NCBI GenBank assembly: GCA_937888775.1
Contig: CALAQT010000426.1
Coordinates: 1 to 20,103, forward strand
Source of the DNA: an uncultured Actinomycetes bacterium
Lineage (GTDB): Bacteria > Actinomycetota > Thermoleophilia > Solirubrobacterales > Solirubrobacteraceae
DNA length: 20,103 nt
Direction of reading: 5' to 3'
The position numbers and the translations under genes were made by a program. Below the pieces are notes generated by a model. That model searched no databases and was not told the origin of the DNA. It saw only the letters and a list, made by a program, of their open reading frames with translations. How positions within the stretch are numbered: position 1 is the stretch's first letter; each line of letters starts with the position of its first letter. This document shows positions 1 to 6,523 of the stretch, one piece after another.

Positions 1-633
1 TGGCCGGGGCGCCGGGAACCTCGCGGATACCAGGGGATTCATGGTCGTAGCGTCCAGCGAGTCACCCCCAAACGACGAGGAGAGCCGAAAAAACGTCGGG
101 TTCATCCATCGGGGTGGCGCGTCAAAGAAGTCAGAGAAGGGTACTGGTCCGCTTGTGGGACATACCGGTCGACGGGAGTCCTTTGGCGCGGACCCGCCTC
201 CATCCTTGGCTTCCCCTTTCCATGCGAACGGGCACTCTGGCCGTCGGCGGGAAGTGTGCTGGATCAGGCTATCCGTGGTAGCGATGCAGAGCGGCTCGAT
301 CCGCGCCGGCGGCGCCGCGGTGTTAGCTTGGCTGCGGCTGAGCTAACTGGTCAAATCAAGAAGCAGCCAGTCGTGCGCGACGCGGACGGGGCTCGGGGTC
401 TGGCGTCGGTCGCTTGGTTGGCCATGGTTGGAGTTCTCCGTTCGCGCGGGTAGCTGTTTGGTCCCGGACGTAGGGAGAAGAAGTCGCCGGCCACCGCGCG
501 CCTTGACTGGCTAAAGACGTTTCGAGTCGCCGGAACTGCCGATCAAGCGCGCCGGACAACGTTTCAGCGTGTCCTCTCCTACCAGCGGTCTTGCGGCGTC
601 CCGATCGTCGATCTCGAATCGGTACCGCGCGTG
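1..633. other. Gene-poor stretch within the element
   Basis: No convincing coding region is seen on either strand. The short open frames lack recognisable motifs and ribosome-binding sites, and have the Arg/Pro-rich composition expected of GC-rich noncoding DNA. Two minor signals are present: an inverted repeat with 7-bp arms GTTAGCT/AGCTAAC at 322-347, and a 24-codon minus-strand frame (351-425) preceded by GGAGA. Neither is enough to call a gene. A gene entering from the left of the window cannot be excluded. Confidence 0.4.
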
Positions 634-950
634 TTACCTGGTCCATCGCGGAAGGTGCCACGTTCCAGTCGGGGTCATCATCCCGTAGTCCTCTGGTTTG
701 ACGACGTAGACGTATCCGAAGGCATCTGTGTGCCGCAGTCGGAGGTCAGCTCTGACATCCTCGCATCTGACCCGTAGCTGCCCGCCGGGTTCGAGCGGTC
801 TGAGTCAATCGGCGTTGACCTAGATCTCGTTGATGCCCTTCTTTATCCAGCGGGCTTGCGGCGCTTGGCATATTTGTTCATGTCAGGCCCAGTCCCGGCC
901 TTGGCGACGATCAGCTCGGGCTCCCCCCTGAGGAGCCCGAGCGCTGGCAT
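634..950 (-). pseudogene. Possible decayed small gene, function unknown
   Basis: On the minus strand an ATG at 950 opens a 35-codon frame (MPALGLLRGEPELIVAKAG...) that stops at 843. Shifting frame by one base near 858 continues as WIKKGINEI, then TAG (820-822), VNAD, TGA (805-807), and a protein-like run: LRPLEPGGQLRVRCEDVRAD, then more residues including HTDAFGYVYVVKPEDYG, ending at TAA (634-636). The run has balanced composition (Asp, Glu, Tyr, Val, Gly), unlike the Arg/Pro-rich noncoding frames around it. That suggests a gene of about 100 codons carrying one frameshift and two nonsense mutations. I do not recognise the family. It could also be chance; a protein search would decide. Confidence 0.35.
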
Positions 951-1416
951 CAGGGCTCACGCTGGGCCGTACTCGTAGCGTGATTGCTCAGAAAAGCGGC
1001 TGCGGCCGACAGCGCTGAGATGATCGCGGCGGAACTGGCGATCCGATCCGACGAAGAATCAGGTTAGGAGCCCTCCCTTAGTTTTCGCGCTATCGACGAC
1101 CGGCGATACGGCGGGCGGTAGTTGTGGTCGAATGGCGCTTTGAGGGTGCGGCGGCGTGGCTGAGGTTGTGGGCGTGGTGTTCGCGCGCGGAGATCGGGCC
1201 GAGCGTCCGTGCTCGGCTTGGGGGATCGCGCGCGGGGGCGGGTGCTGGGCGCGGCTTGGGTTGGCGGGGTGCGTGAAGAGCAAGTTTGACGCGCGCGGAG
1301 ATCGTGGCGGTGCCCTCGCGTCCGTGCTCGGGGATGGTTCCGCGCGCGCGCGGACTGGGTGGGCCGGGACCGTCGCGAGTCTGGGTGAGACAGGCGCCGT
1401 CGGCGGCCTGTGAGGG
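951..1416. other. GC-rich noncoding stretch downstream of the relaxase gene
   Basis: Nothing convincingly coding is seen between the decayed frame and the relaxase stop. The stretch is rich in CGCGCG runs and contains the imperfect duplication described at 1182-1331. The open frames on both strands are Arg/Pro- or Gly-rich and have no recognisable domain. Confidence 0.4.
1182..1331. repeat. Imperfect direct duplication, CGCGCGCGGAGATCG ... GCGTCCGTGCTCGG
   Basis: CGCGCGCGGAGATCG occurs at 1182-1196 and 1290-1304. GCGTCCGTGCTCGG occurs in the same order at 1203-1216 and 1318-1331. The two copies are 108 and 115 bp apart, so the block has been duplicated and has since drifted by a few bases. 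It lies just downstream of the relaxase stop codon. Function is unknown; it may be a remnant of a duplicated gene tail or a structured transfer or termination region. Confidence 0.6.
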
Positions 1417-4400
1417 TCAGGGCTCCCAGCCCGGGCTGCGGTCTTGTTCGTGGTTGGCGGGAATCAGGCCGGGGGTGTTGATGATCCGTTCTTGCAGCGT
1501 CGCGTGTGCGTTGCTGTCGGTGGGGTGCAGTAGCTCGATCGCGTCGATTACGGCCTCGGCGGCTTTGCGCTGCTCGTGGCGTTGCTGGAACTGGCCGGGT
1601 GGTGGTGGGGGTCCCAGCGCGGCGGGTTCGGCGGGGTCGATGTTGTAGGCGTTGCGGTCGCGCTCGATCGCGATCGCGGCTCGGTTCCATGTCGCCCGTT
1701 CGGCGTCGGCGGGATTGGGTTGGGGGCCGAGCACTGTGAGCCAGGCGGCGGGGTTGGTGGGCTCGGGCGCGGTCTCGCGCTGTCGTTGCTCGCCGTGGGC
1801 GGCACGGATCGGCTGGGGTTCGGGTTGGTGGTCTGGCTCGGCGGGGCGCTCGGGATTGTCGATGGAGAGGGTGTGCTGGTCGACGATTTGCTGTTCGTGG
1901 GCGAGTGGGGTGTCGATTGACGGGACTTGTGGCCCGTCGCGGCTGACGCGCTCGGCGAGTGCGGCGAGGCGGTCCTGGTGGTTGTCGAGCTCGAGGTGTT
2001 GGAGGCTGGCATGGATCTGGGTGCGCTGGCGGGCGCGGGTCAGGGCGACGTATGCGCCCTCTCGGGTTGTGTTCTGGGCGATGATCAGGTGGGTGCTGTC
2101 GGTCGTTTGTCCTTGGGCGGGGAACGGATGTTGCACGTAGGCCAGCCGCACGTTTGCCTGATCGATCTGGCGTTGATTGAGGGTCGTGTGTCGGCCGTCG
2201 GCGAGCTTGATCGTCGCGGCCCCCATCCTGGGGTCGATGTCGACGATGGTTGCCGTGCTGCCGTTTGGTAGGTAGCCCAGCTCGGAGTGTTTGATGCTGT
2301 TGCGGATCTGGACCCGATCGCCGGGGTGCAGGCTGTACGGGCGTCCGAAGACCGGGAGGCCGTGCTGGCCCAGCTCGCCGTCCTGCAGGCGGATTGCTTG
2401 GGCGCGGGCGTTGAGCTCGTCGAGGTGCTCGTTTGAGCTTTGCGCGATCACGAGCGTGTGCTTACCGGCCCCGCGGTCGGCGTGCGCCGCTTCAAGCGCG
2501 CGATCCTCGGCATCGCGCTGATCAAACGTCAGGGTGACCAGGCCGCGGTTGGCGTAGCTGCGGATCGCTTGGTCGTGTTGGCCGGCGCGAAACCAGGCCT
2601 GTGCTTCGCGGTCTGCCGGGTCTTGTGCGCGGACGTTGCGGGTCAGCTCGACATGCGCCCGCTGCTTGAGGGCGGCGGTTTGCAGGCGCGACCACAGGCC
2701 GCCGGCGCCGACAGCCTGGGATTGGCGCGGGTCACCGACCTCGATCAGACGCGCACCGCAAAGCTCAACGGCCGTCAGGAGCCGGTGTTGCTCGCGCGTG
2801 CAGGCGAGCGCGGCCTCCTCGTGGATCACGGTCACGTTTTCGCAGAGCTCAACGCGTCCGCGCTCGATCGCGTGGTGCAGCGCATCGGTGGAATAGGGGG
2901 TTGCGTTGACTGCGGCGCCGGCGAACTCGCCCGCGAGGGTTTGGGCGGCGAGCGCGGCGGTGCTGGTCACGATCAGCTGCCGCCCCTGGCTCTGGTGGGC
3001 GCGAGCGATCGCGGTCAGGGTAGTGCTTTTGCCGGTCCCGGCCTGCCCCTCGATCACCACCAGGCGACGATCAGAACACGCCAATTCAAGCGCGGCCCGC
3101 TGCTCACCGGAAAGCGTGCCGCCAACGCGTCTCAGCTCGCCTTCGAGGATTCGCGCTTGGAGCGCCACCAACTCGGTGGGGAGCGCGGGTGCTCGCGCGG
3201 CGGCGAGCCGGTTAGCGAGCGTAACGGTCGCCAGTTCGCGGGCGCGATGCTGGCGGGTGGTGTAGCGCCCGTCGTCGAGGACCAGCAGCTCACCGTCACA
3301 GACCAGCTGATCGAGCGTGTCCAGCGACTCGTGGATCGGGACGCCTGCTGAACGTTCAAGGACGATTGCTTGAGCTTCGCGTCGCTCGAGCGTGGCGTCG
3401 AACTCCGTCAGCGCCTCGAGCACAACTTTAGGATCGACGGGGTGCAACTCGGGCGCGCCTGAGTGCAGACGGTCGATCTGGCGGCGCTCGAACCCGACCG
3501 CGCTCGCGGTCTGCGCCCACTGGCGGTCAAGATCACGATGAGTCGCCTGACCCTTCGCCACGCGCGTTGACCATGACGCGTAACGGTCCTCCGCCGCGGT
3601 CAACCGCGACGCTCTGCGCAACGCGTTTAGCCGCTGCGCCGCATCCCTGCTCTCGGGTGCCTCGCTGGTGCCGAGCGCGAGCAGCGCCGCCTGCTTTGTC
3701 TCGAGGCGAGCCGTGATCGCTTCCTGAACCTGGTGATGGCGGCCCGACCAGCGGTCAAGCAGCGCCCGCGGTACCCCCTCAAGCTCGAAGTAGCGCCCGC
3801 CACGGCCGGTAGCCCGCTGGATCTGGAATCCGAGCTTTGATAGCTCGCGCGCGAGCTCGGTGCGATACGCGGCCGCGATCTCGCGGCGATGCACAAACCA
3901 CATCCGGGAGTCGATCGCCGCGATCCTCCCCTCACGGCGCAGAGCGCCGTGCAGCAACACGTGGGAGTGAAGCTGGGGATCGGGCGCACGACCCTCGACG
4001 GCGCGAGCGGTGCTGTGCCGCCAGCTCGTTGCGATCACCCCCGCCGCGTGCACGTGAAACACATGCTCACCGGCCCGCTGGCGGACCATCGCCACCTGCC
4101 CCACCGAGTAGGCGATCGCCCGGTCAACCGCGAGCTCGTGCGTCTGCTCGATCTGCTCCCGCAAGCCCTGGTCCGCGATCGCCCACGCCGCGCTGACCGA
4201 CTTCGGCGCCGAGAACGTCGCATCGATCGCCGCGACCGCCTCCCCATTGCCCCCGGCACGCCGAAACGGACTACCGGTATCGGGATGACGGACCGCCAGC
4301 AGCGAGCGCAGCTCATCACCCCCGACCGGCTGGGCAGCGTCCGCTAACAGCACGAGCGCTCCGCTGACCCACCGTCCCGGCGCCTCGACCCGCTCCCCGT

Positions 4401-4500
4401 CTCGCAGGTAATAGTCCCCCAGCCCGGCCGGCTGCGCCTTGCCCTGCAGGTACTCCGCATACCCCGCCGCGTTGGCGGTGATCTTCGAGACCGTCAGCAC
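1417..4500 (-). CDS. MobF-family conjugative relaxase-helicase (TrwC/TraI-like)
   Basis: Predicted 1027-aa protein that would nick the element at oriT, bind the cut strand through a tyrosine, and unwind DNA for transfer. The N-terminal relaxase domain (about 1-290) starts LTVSKI, with candidate catalytic tyrosines Y14, Y17, Y30 and Y31. It carries FSAPKSVS (about 96-103), and a metal-binding histidine set H162 plus H178/H180 in DPQLHSHVLLHG. The second half is a RecD-like SF1 helicase: Walker A GQAGTGKST (about 485-493), a Walker B-like IHEEA (about 559-563, with Glu where Asp is usual), and the C-terminal motif YVALTRARQRT. The GTG at 4500 is chosen because GGTGAG lies 6 nt upstream and the family begins at the LTVSKI segment. 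The open frame runs to 4725 but would read through the repeat array. The tail after about residue 900 is polar and Pro-rich. Transcription is in the same direction as the integrase. Confidence 0.92.
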   Translation of the reverse strand: MLTVSKITANAAGYAEYLQGKAQPAGLGDYYLRDGERVEAPGRWVSGALVLLADAAQPVGGDELRSLLAVRHPDTGSPFRRAGGNGEAVAAIDATFSAPKSVSAAWAIADQGLREQIEQTHELAVDRAIAYSVGQVAMVRQRAGEHVFHVHAAGVIATSWRHSTARAVEGRAPDPQLHSHVLLHGALRREGRIAAIDSRMWFVHRREIAAAYRTELARELSKLGFQIQRATGRGGRYFELEGVPRALLDRWSGRHHQVQEAITARLETKQAALLALGTSEAPESRDAAQRLNALRRASRLTAAEDRYASWSTRVAKGQATHRDLDRQWAQTASAVGFERRQIDRLHSGAPELHPVDPKVVLEALTEFDATLERREAQAIVLERSAGVPIHESLDTLDQLVCDGELLVLDDGRYTTRQHRARELATVTLANRLAAARAPALPTELVALQARILEGELRRVGGTLSGEQRAALELACSDRRLVVIEGQAGTGKSTTLTAIARAHQSQGRQLIVTSTAALAAQTLAGEFAGAAVNATPYSTDALHHAIERGRVELCENVTVIHEEAALACTREQHRLLTAVELCGARLIEVGDPRQSQAVGAGGLWSRLQTAALKQRAHVELTRNVRAQDPADREAQAWFRAGQHDQAIRSYANRGLVTLTFDQRDAEDRALEAAHADRGAGKHTLVIAQSSNEHLDELNARAQAIRLQDGELGQHGLPVFGRPYSLHPGDRVQIRNSIKHSELGYLPNGSTATIVDIDPRMGAATIKLADGRHTTLNQRQIDQANVRLAYVQHPFPAQGQTTDSTHLIIAQNTTREGAYVALTRARQRTQIHASLQHLELDNHQDRLAALAERVSRDGPQVPSIDTPLAHEQQIVDQHTLSIDNPERPAEPDHQPEPQPIRAAHGEQRQRETAPEPTNPAAWLTVLGPQPNPADAERATWNRAAIAIERDRNAYNIDPAEPAALGPPPPPGQFQQRHEQRKAAEAVIDAIELLHPTDSNAHATLQERIINTPGLIPANHEQDRSPGWEP

Positions 4501-4514
4501 GACCGTCTCACCGT

Positions 4515-4541
4515 GGGACGTCTTGCCCTCAAAGACGTCCC
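4515..4541. promoter_or_regulatory. Inverted repeat GGGACGTCTT-N7-AAGACGTCCC upstream of the relaxase gene
   Basis: Perfect 10-bp arms (4515-4524 and 4532-4541) flank a 7-bp spacer, ending 15 bp before the relaxase GTG. The arm contains the same GGGACGT word that is repeated four times at 4669-4708. It could be an operator for a regulator of relaxase expression, or part of oriT, where MobF relaxases bind an inverted repeat next to nic. The sequence alone does not distinguish these. Confidence 0.6.
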
Positions 4542-4610
4542 CACAGACAGCCTCACACTCTACGCACAGAAAGTGCTGAAGTCGTCCCCGCACTCCCAGG
4601 ACCGACGCGA

Positions 4611-4633
4611 AAACCCCTTGGCTGCGGGGGTTT
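4611..4633 (-). terminator. Small hairpin AAACCCC-N9-GGGGTTT, possible terminator
   Basis: Perfect 7-bp arms with a 9-nt loop. Read on the minus strand the right arm runs into GGGGTTTT, a short T run, 115 bp downstream of the integrase stop. This would fit a weak terminator between integrase and relaxase, or an extra hairpin of a transfer origin. The T tract is short, so confidence is low. Confidence 0.3.
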
Positions 4634-4668
4634 GGCGCGGACCGCTTGGTTCCAAACGCAGGTGCACC

Positions 4669-4708
4669 GGGACGTCTTGGGACGTTTCGGGACGTCTTGG
4701 GACGTTTC
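4669..4708. repeat. Phased GGGACGT array (four copies, 10-bp period)
   Basis: Two exact tandem copies of a 20-bp unit made of GGGACGTCTT followed by GGGACGTTTC place GGGACGT at 4669, 4679, 4689 and 4699, each one helical turn apart. The same word forms the inverted repeat at 4515-4541. All copies lie in the 247-bp gap between the integrase stop and the relaxase start. Iteron-like, helically phased sites of this sort bind replication, relaxosome or regulatory proteins; which applies here is unknown. Confidence 0.75.
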
Positions 4709-4747
4709 CCTGCAAATCGGCACAATCGACGATCGACGAATGCGCCA

Positions 4748-5911
4748 TCACGGATCTCGGTGGATCGGCTGGTTCGTCGTCTCTGGCAGCGCGAATGCCT
4801 CCGCGACCAGACGTGCGTCCTGCTCGTGGGGCGCGTAGTGGAGGTAGCGCATCGTGGTCTGGATGTCGGCGTGGCCCATCCACTCCTGCACCCGGCGGAT
4901 GTCAGCCTTGGCGATCATCCGCGTGCCGAAGGTGTGGCGCAGATCGTGGAAGCGCAGCGGGCGCAGGGCGGCCCGGTCAAGCGCGGCCTTGTAGCGGCGA
5001 CGAAGAGCCGAGCCGTCGAGGTAGGTTCCGAGCTCACTGGCGAACACCAGGTCGTCCTCGCCGATCCAGTGCTCGCGGCGGCCGAGCTGGGCGAGGGTGC
5101 TGGCCACGTCGGGGGCGAGCGGCACCGAACGGACCTTCCCGGACTTCGGCGTCGTCAGCGCGCTGCCGGCCCACGATGCTCGCACGCGGATCGTGGAGCC
5201 GGCGAAGTCGACGTCACGCCAACGCAACGCCAGGAGCTCCCCCATTCGCAGCCCGGTGAAGGCCGCCGTCAGAAAGATGGCGCCGTCCATCTCCGAGGCG
5301 GCGGCGCGGACGAGCGCCCAGACCTCCTCGGGCGAGAAGACCTGGATGTCGCCGCTCGGTCGCATCGGGTGCTTCTCGACTCGGGCCAGCGGGTTGACCT
5401 GAATCGCCCACACCATCTGCGCGCGGCGGAAGACGCCGTGCAGCTGGATCAGCAGCTTGTTCTTGGAACGGTTCGACAGACCGACAAGCGAGCGCCGCCA
5501 GGCCTCGATGTCCTCGGTCGTGATCGACTCGATCGGCTTCTCGCCGAACGCCGGCACCAGGTGCGCCCGAAGTGCCGAGCGGTAGTCCACCAACGTCGAC
5601 GGCTTGCGCTCGCGGTCCTCCTCGATGAACCGAAGCCACTCGGCCGCCGCGTCCGCGAACGTGACACCCGTTCGCACCATTCCGGGCAAGGTGCCGCGCC
5701 GAGCTTGGTCCAACGCATCTCGCAGCCAGGCTTCGGCGGTGCGCTTGGTGAAGTAGCCCGCGGCTGGCTGGCCGCGTTCAGTCCACGCCGGTCCGATCTT
5801 CTTCTGGACCTGGCGGCCGTCAGGCAGCCGGTACTTCGCGTACCAGACCGGACGCCGCGCACCCTCGCGGCGGAAGACCGATCCTGTCGGCACGCCCATC
5901 GGGCTGCTCAT
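4748..5911 (-). CDS. int: Tyrosine recombinase (phage-type integrase)
   Basis: Predicted 387-aa site-specific recombinase that would integrate and excise the element at tRNA-Lys. Residues about 10-75 form an arm-type-binding N-terminal region (GSVFRREG, WYAKYRLPDGRQVQKKIG). Residues about 83-175 are a SAM-like core-binding domain (TFADAAAEWLRF, STLVDYRSALRAHLVPAFG). The catalytic domain follows from about 190. Catalytic residues are visible: R222 in TGLRMGELLALRW, K256 in TPKSGKVRSVPL, H322 and R325 in FHDLRHTFGT, H347 in MGHADIQTTMRYLHY, and nucleophile Y356. The set is complete, so the enzyme looks intact. The start is the ATG at 5911; a second ATG at 5899 is possible, and neither has a clear Shine-Dalgarno. 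A TACCAT sequence 7 nt before the first ATG could be a -10 box of a leaderless transcript (weak). Confidence 0.93.
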   Translation of the reverse strand: MSSPMGVPTGSVFRREGARRPVWYAKYRLPDGRQVQKKIGPAWTERGQPAAGYFTKRTAEAWLRDALDQARRGTLPGMVRTGVTFADAAAEWLRFIEEDRERKPSTLVDYRSALRAHLVPAFGEKPIESITTEDIEAWRRSLVGLSNRSKNKLLIQLHGVFRRAQMVWAIQVNPLARVEKHPMRPSGDIQVFSPEEVWALVRAAASEMDGAIFLTAAFTGLRMGELLALRWRDVDFAGSTIRVRASWAGSALTTPKSGKVRSVPLAPDVASTLAQLGRREHWIGEDDLVFASELGTYLDGSALRRRYKAALDRAALRPLRFHDLRHTFGTRMIAKADIRRVQEWMGHADIQTTMRYLHYAPHEQDARLVAEAFALPETTNQPIHRDP

Positions 5912-5936
5912 GCATCAGATGGTAGCGGCCTTTCGC

Positions 5937-5955
5937 GACAAATTGGGGACAAATT
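5937..5955. repeat. Paired GACAAATT direct repeat next to integrase
   Basis: GACAAATT occurs at 5937-5944 and 5948-5955, 11 bp apart, in the gap between the integrase start and the tRNA. Local A/T content is higher than in the surroundings. Helically phased short repeats next to an integrase gene are candidates for arm-type integrase or excisionase sites, or for an integrase promoter element. Assignment is inference. Confidence 0.4.
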
Positions 5956-6012
5956 TGCTGCTGGCGCATGCACGGCGCGACCAAATCTCCATGATTTCCA
6001 GCTACTTCTCAG

Positions 6013-6060
6013 TACCGCCGGTGGGGATCGAACCCACGACCTTCGGATTAAAAGTCCGCT
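6013..6060. other. Probable attachment site (tRNA-Lys 3' half)
   Basis: Inferred from context only: the 3' half of tRNA-Lys, from the anticodon region to the discriminator base, faces the integrase gene. Integrases of this kind commonly use this part of a tRNA so that the gene is restored on integration. The exact core cannot be set because the partner copy is outside the window. Confidence 0.45.
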
Positions 6061-6085
6061 GCTCTGCCAGCTGAGCTACGGCGGC
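6013..6085 (-). tRNA. tRNA-Lys (anticodon TTT)
   Basis: The 73-nt minus-strand sequence folds as a cloverleaf. The acceptor stem is GCCGCCG with CGGCGGT (terminal G-U pair). The D arm is GCTC...GAGC, the anticodon loop is CTTTTAA on a GCGGA/TCCGA stem (27-43 unpaired), and the T arm is GTGGG-TTCGATC-CCCAC. The discriminator is A. No CCA is encoded; the following bases are CTG. It lies 51 bp downstream of the RidA-family gene and marks the border of the integrated element. Confidence 0.96.
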
Positions 6086-6136
6086 CAAGCGTCCATGATC
6101 GCGCACGAGGGCGCGGGCCGCCCCGCGTGTGGGCGA

Positions 6137-6523
6137 TCAGCCGCGGTAGGCGACGGCCTCGATCTCGACCAGCATCCTCGGATCGATCAGTGCGCTGACC
6201 TCCACCATCGTCATCAGCGGCTGGATCTCGCCAAACACCTCGCCGTGGGCTCGGCCAACCTCGTCGCCGCGGGAGATGTCGGTCACGTAGATGCGGGTTT
6301 GGATCACGTCGTCCACGCCGGCGCCCAACCGCCCCAGCTCATGCGCCAGCTTGCGCAGGATCTCAACCGTCTGCTCGTAGGCCGTCGTGCCGACGATCAC
6401 GCCGTAGGCGTCGACCGACGTGGTGCCGCCGAGCAGCACGAACTGGCCAGCTTTGACCAGCCGACTGAGGCCGAACCGGCCCTCATAGGGCGACGGCGGA
6501 TCCCCTCCCAGGCGCTCGGTCAA
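6137..6523 (-). CDS. RidA/YjgF/UK114-family protein
   Basis: Predicted 128-aa soluble protein. Family features: SPYEGRFGLSRLV and GGTTSVD near the N-terminus, a central helix TVEILRKLAHELGRLGAGVDDVIQTRIYVTDI (shown here in parts: VEILRKLAHEL, VIQTRIYVTDI), and the C-terminal MVEVSALIDPRMLVEIEAVA. Canonical RidA enzymes deaminate reactive imine/enamine intermediates such as 2-aminoacrylate using an arginine in PARSxVEV. By eye the matching position here is Met (PLMTMVEV), so this looks like a Rid subgroup without that arginine and its reaction is uncertain. No in-frame ATG exists. The TTG at 6523 overlaps the purH TGA as TTGA and is the most likely start, implying translational coupling to purH; no Shine-Dalgarno is seen. 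It is the last gene of the purine cluster. Confidence 0.8.
   Translation of the reverse strand: MTERLGGDPPSPYEGRFGLSRLVKAGQFVLLGGTTSVDAYGVIVGTTAYEQTVEILRKLAHELGRLGAGVDDVIQTRIYVTDISRGDEVGRAHGEVFGEIQPLMTMVEVSALIDPRMLVEIEAVAYRG

Larger units (their letters stand above)
1..6060. mobile_element. Integrated conjugative or mobilizable element at tRNA-Lys (right part)
   Basis: Seen: a tyrosine recombinase gene begins about 100 bp from the 3' end of a tRNA-Lys gene, and a MobF-type relaxase-helicase gene lies just beyond it in the same direction. To the left follows about 1.4 kb without convincing intact genes. Known: many actinobacterial integrative elements insert into the 3' end of tRNA genes, with the integrase next to the attachment site. 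Inference: the right boundary is inside the tRNA 3' half and the element continues leftwards past base 1. No type IV coupling protein, secretion gene or replication gene is visible here, so whether it is a self-transmissible ICE or only mobilizable cannot be decided. No second copy of the tRNA 3' end was found in 1-1416. Confidence 0.7.

Noticed and set aside
351..425. 24-codon frame with GGAGA upstream
   Set aside because: Too short and Arg/Pro/Ala-rich, with no homology recognisable by eye.
1064..1690. Minus-strand 208-codon Arg/Pro-rich frame
   Set aside because: Overlaps the relaxase C-terminus in another frame; composition is that of noncoding GC-rich DNA.
2440..3351. Plus-strand 303-codon frame
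   Set aside because: Antisense shadow of the relaxase-helicase gene in GC-rich DNA, with no family motifs.
4501..4725. N-terminal extension of the relaxase to 4725
   Set aside because: It would translate the repeat array and inverted repeat, and the conserved family N-terminus begins at the GTG at 4500 with GGTGAG upstream.
4560..4748. 62-codon minus-strand frame whose ATG overlaps the integrase stop (TGATG)
   Set aside because: Tempting because of the overlap, but the middle is the GGGACGT repeat array and no motif is recognised; treated as noncoding.
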